Source: Alistipes sp.
Lineage (GTDB): Bacteria; Bacteroidota; Bacteroidia; Bacteroidales; Rikenellaceae
DNA length: 7,272 nucleotides
Reading direction: 5' to 3'
Assembly (NCBI GenBank): GCA_017384185.1
Contig: JAFNUH010000174.1
Coordinates: forward strand, 1-7,272
The notes beneath the pieces are model-generated. The model had not been told where the DNA came from and ran no database searches. It saw only the letters and a list, made by a program, of their open reading frames with translations. A program made the translations under genes and the position numbers. Below, one piece after another: positions 6,712-7,272 of the stretch; the stretch's first letter is position 1, and every line of letters starts with the position of its first letter.

Positions 6712-7272
6712 TTATCCTCTCTTCTCAAACTTATGTGGTCGCCAACGAGCCGCCATCTTTGCCAACGACGATGTGTATTCGGGCGTTGTACCACAGCAGC
6801 CACCCACAATATTCAACATACCTGCTCTGCAAATCTGCTCCAACTCCTTAGAGAAACGGTTTGCAGCAAGCATTGGCTGTCCCGCAGCAGGATATGCTAT
6901 GATAGGCTTTGTGCAGAGCGCACCCAACATCTTGACGGCACTCTCGATAGGTTTCACCCCATTGGTGCAGTTAAAACCGATAGCCACAATCTGCTCCATA
7001 GGCAACTCCTCAACAAACTTTGCAATTGTTGCACCATTGGCAACACGACCCTCGATACGAGACAAGACAGCCGAAACAATGATAGGTATATTCTCGTCTA
7101 TCTTTCTGCACTCCTCGACGACAACCTTAGCGTTGCGCACATCCATAACACTCTCAACGAGTATAATATCCACCCCGCCATCTATCAAGCCACGCAATAC
7201 CGTAGCATACGCCTCGGCTATAGCCTCGGGCGTAGTGTCGTTGGCAAGTGTGAGGTTTCGTGTTGTAGGACC
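6712..7272 (-). CDS. Homocysteine S-methyltransferase domain (MetH N-terminal module), 5' end off window
   Basis: Only the last 186 residues are visible; the frame is open to the window edge, starting at GPTTRNLTL, so the start codon lies beyond 7272. The domain transfers a methyl group to homocysteine to make methionine, using zinc held by three cysteines. These are present: GFNCTNG (Cys at visible residue 102) and IVGGCCGTTPEY (Cys 159 and 160). RGLIDGGVD and a VES-MDVRNAK segment match the MetH barrel. The loop after AYPAAGQP is shorter than in MetH, where a longer GEYD-type stretch occurs. The protein ends about 20 residues after the last Cys, with no folate-, cobalamin- or SAM-binding modules following. 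It could be the N-terminal half of a split methionine synthase or a free-standing methyltransferase, so no symbol is given. The next gene begins 11 nt after its TAA. Confidence 0.88.
   Translation of the reverse strand, partial: GPTTRNLTLANDTTPEAIAEAYATVLRGLIDGGVDIILVESVMDVRNAKVVVEECRKIDENIPIIVSAVLSRIEGRVANGATIAKFVEELPMEQIVAIGFNCTNGVKPIESAVKMLGALCTKPIIAYPAAGQPMLAANRFSKELEQICRAGMLNIVGGCCGTTPEYTSSLAKMAARWRPHKFEKRG

Overview
This window looks like ordinary chromosomal sequence from a member of the Bacteroidota, probably Bacteroidales. The evidence is ClpP and trigger factor of the Bacteroidota type lying side by side, a TAnnTTTG-type -7 promoter element before tig, AT-rich leaders without clear Shine-Dalgarno sequences, and moderate GC. 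A futalosine-pathway menaquinone gene (mqnC) argues against Bacteroides or Prevotella in the strict sense, which mostly use the classical Men pathway. A Rikenellaceae or Alistipes-like source is possible but is only inference.

All six genes are on the minus strand, so transcription runs from high to low coordinates. 7272-6712: 3' part of a homocysteine S-methyltransferase (MetH N-terminal module) that stops right after its zinc-binding domain. 6700-5600: an M20D-type amidohydrolase-like protein in which every expected metal ligand is replaced. 5603-3417: ribonuclease R. 3417-2305: the radical SAM enzyme MqnC. 2203-878: trigger factor, with its own promoter. 699-31: ClpP, separated from tig by a spacer holding a strong inverted repeat.

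The first four genes are packed like an operon: an 11-nt gap, a 4-nt ATGA overlap and a 1-nt TAATG overlap, with no internal promoter or terminator seen. They do not share one pathway; methyl transfer, RNA decay and quinone synthesis appear to be housekeeping functions grouped by co-transcription. The last two form a proteostasis pair: trigger factor binds nascent chains and ClpP degrades proteins. clpX is a likely next gene beyond position 1, but it is not in the window.

No RNA genes, mobile elements, CRISPR arrays or phage genes were seen. The most unusual item is the M20D-like protein, which keeps the fold signatures and the catalytic-base Glu but appears unable to bind the usual metals. 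Other points of note are the hairpin and overlapping promoter-like element between tig and clpP, the divergent FKBP-like domain of trigger factor, and the single-module end of the MetH-like gene.
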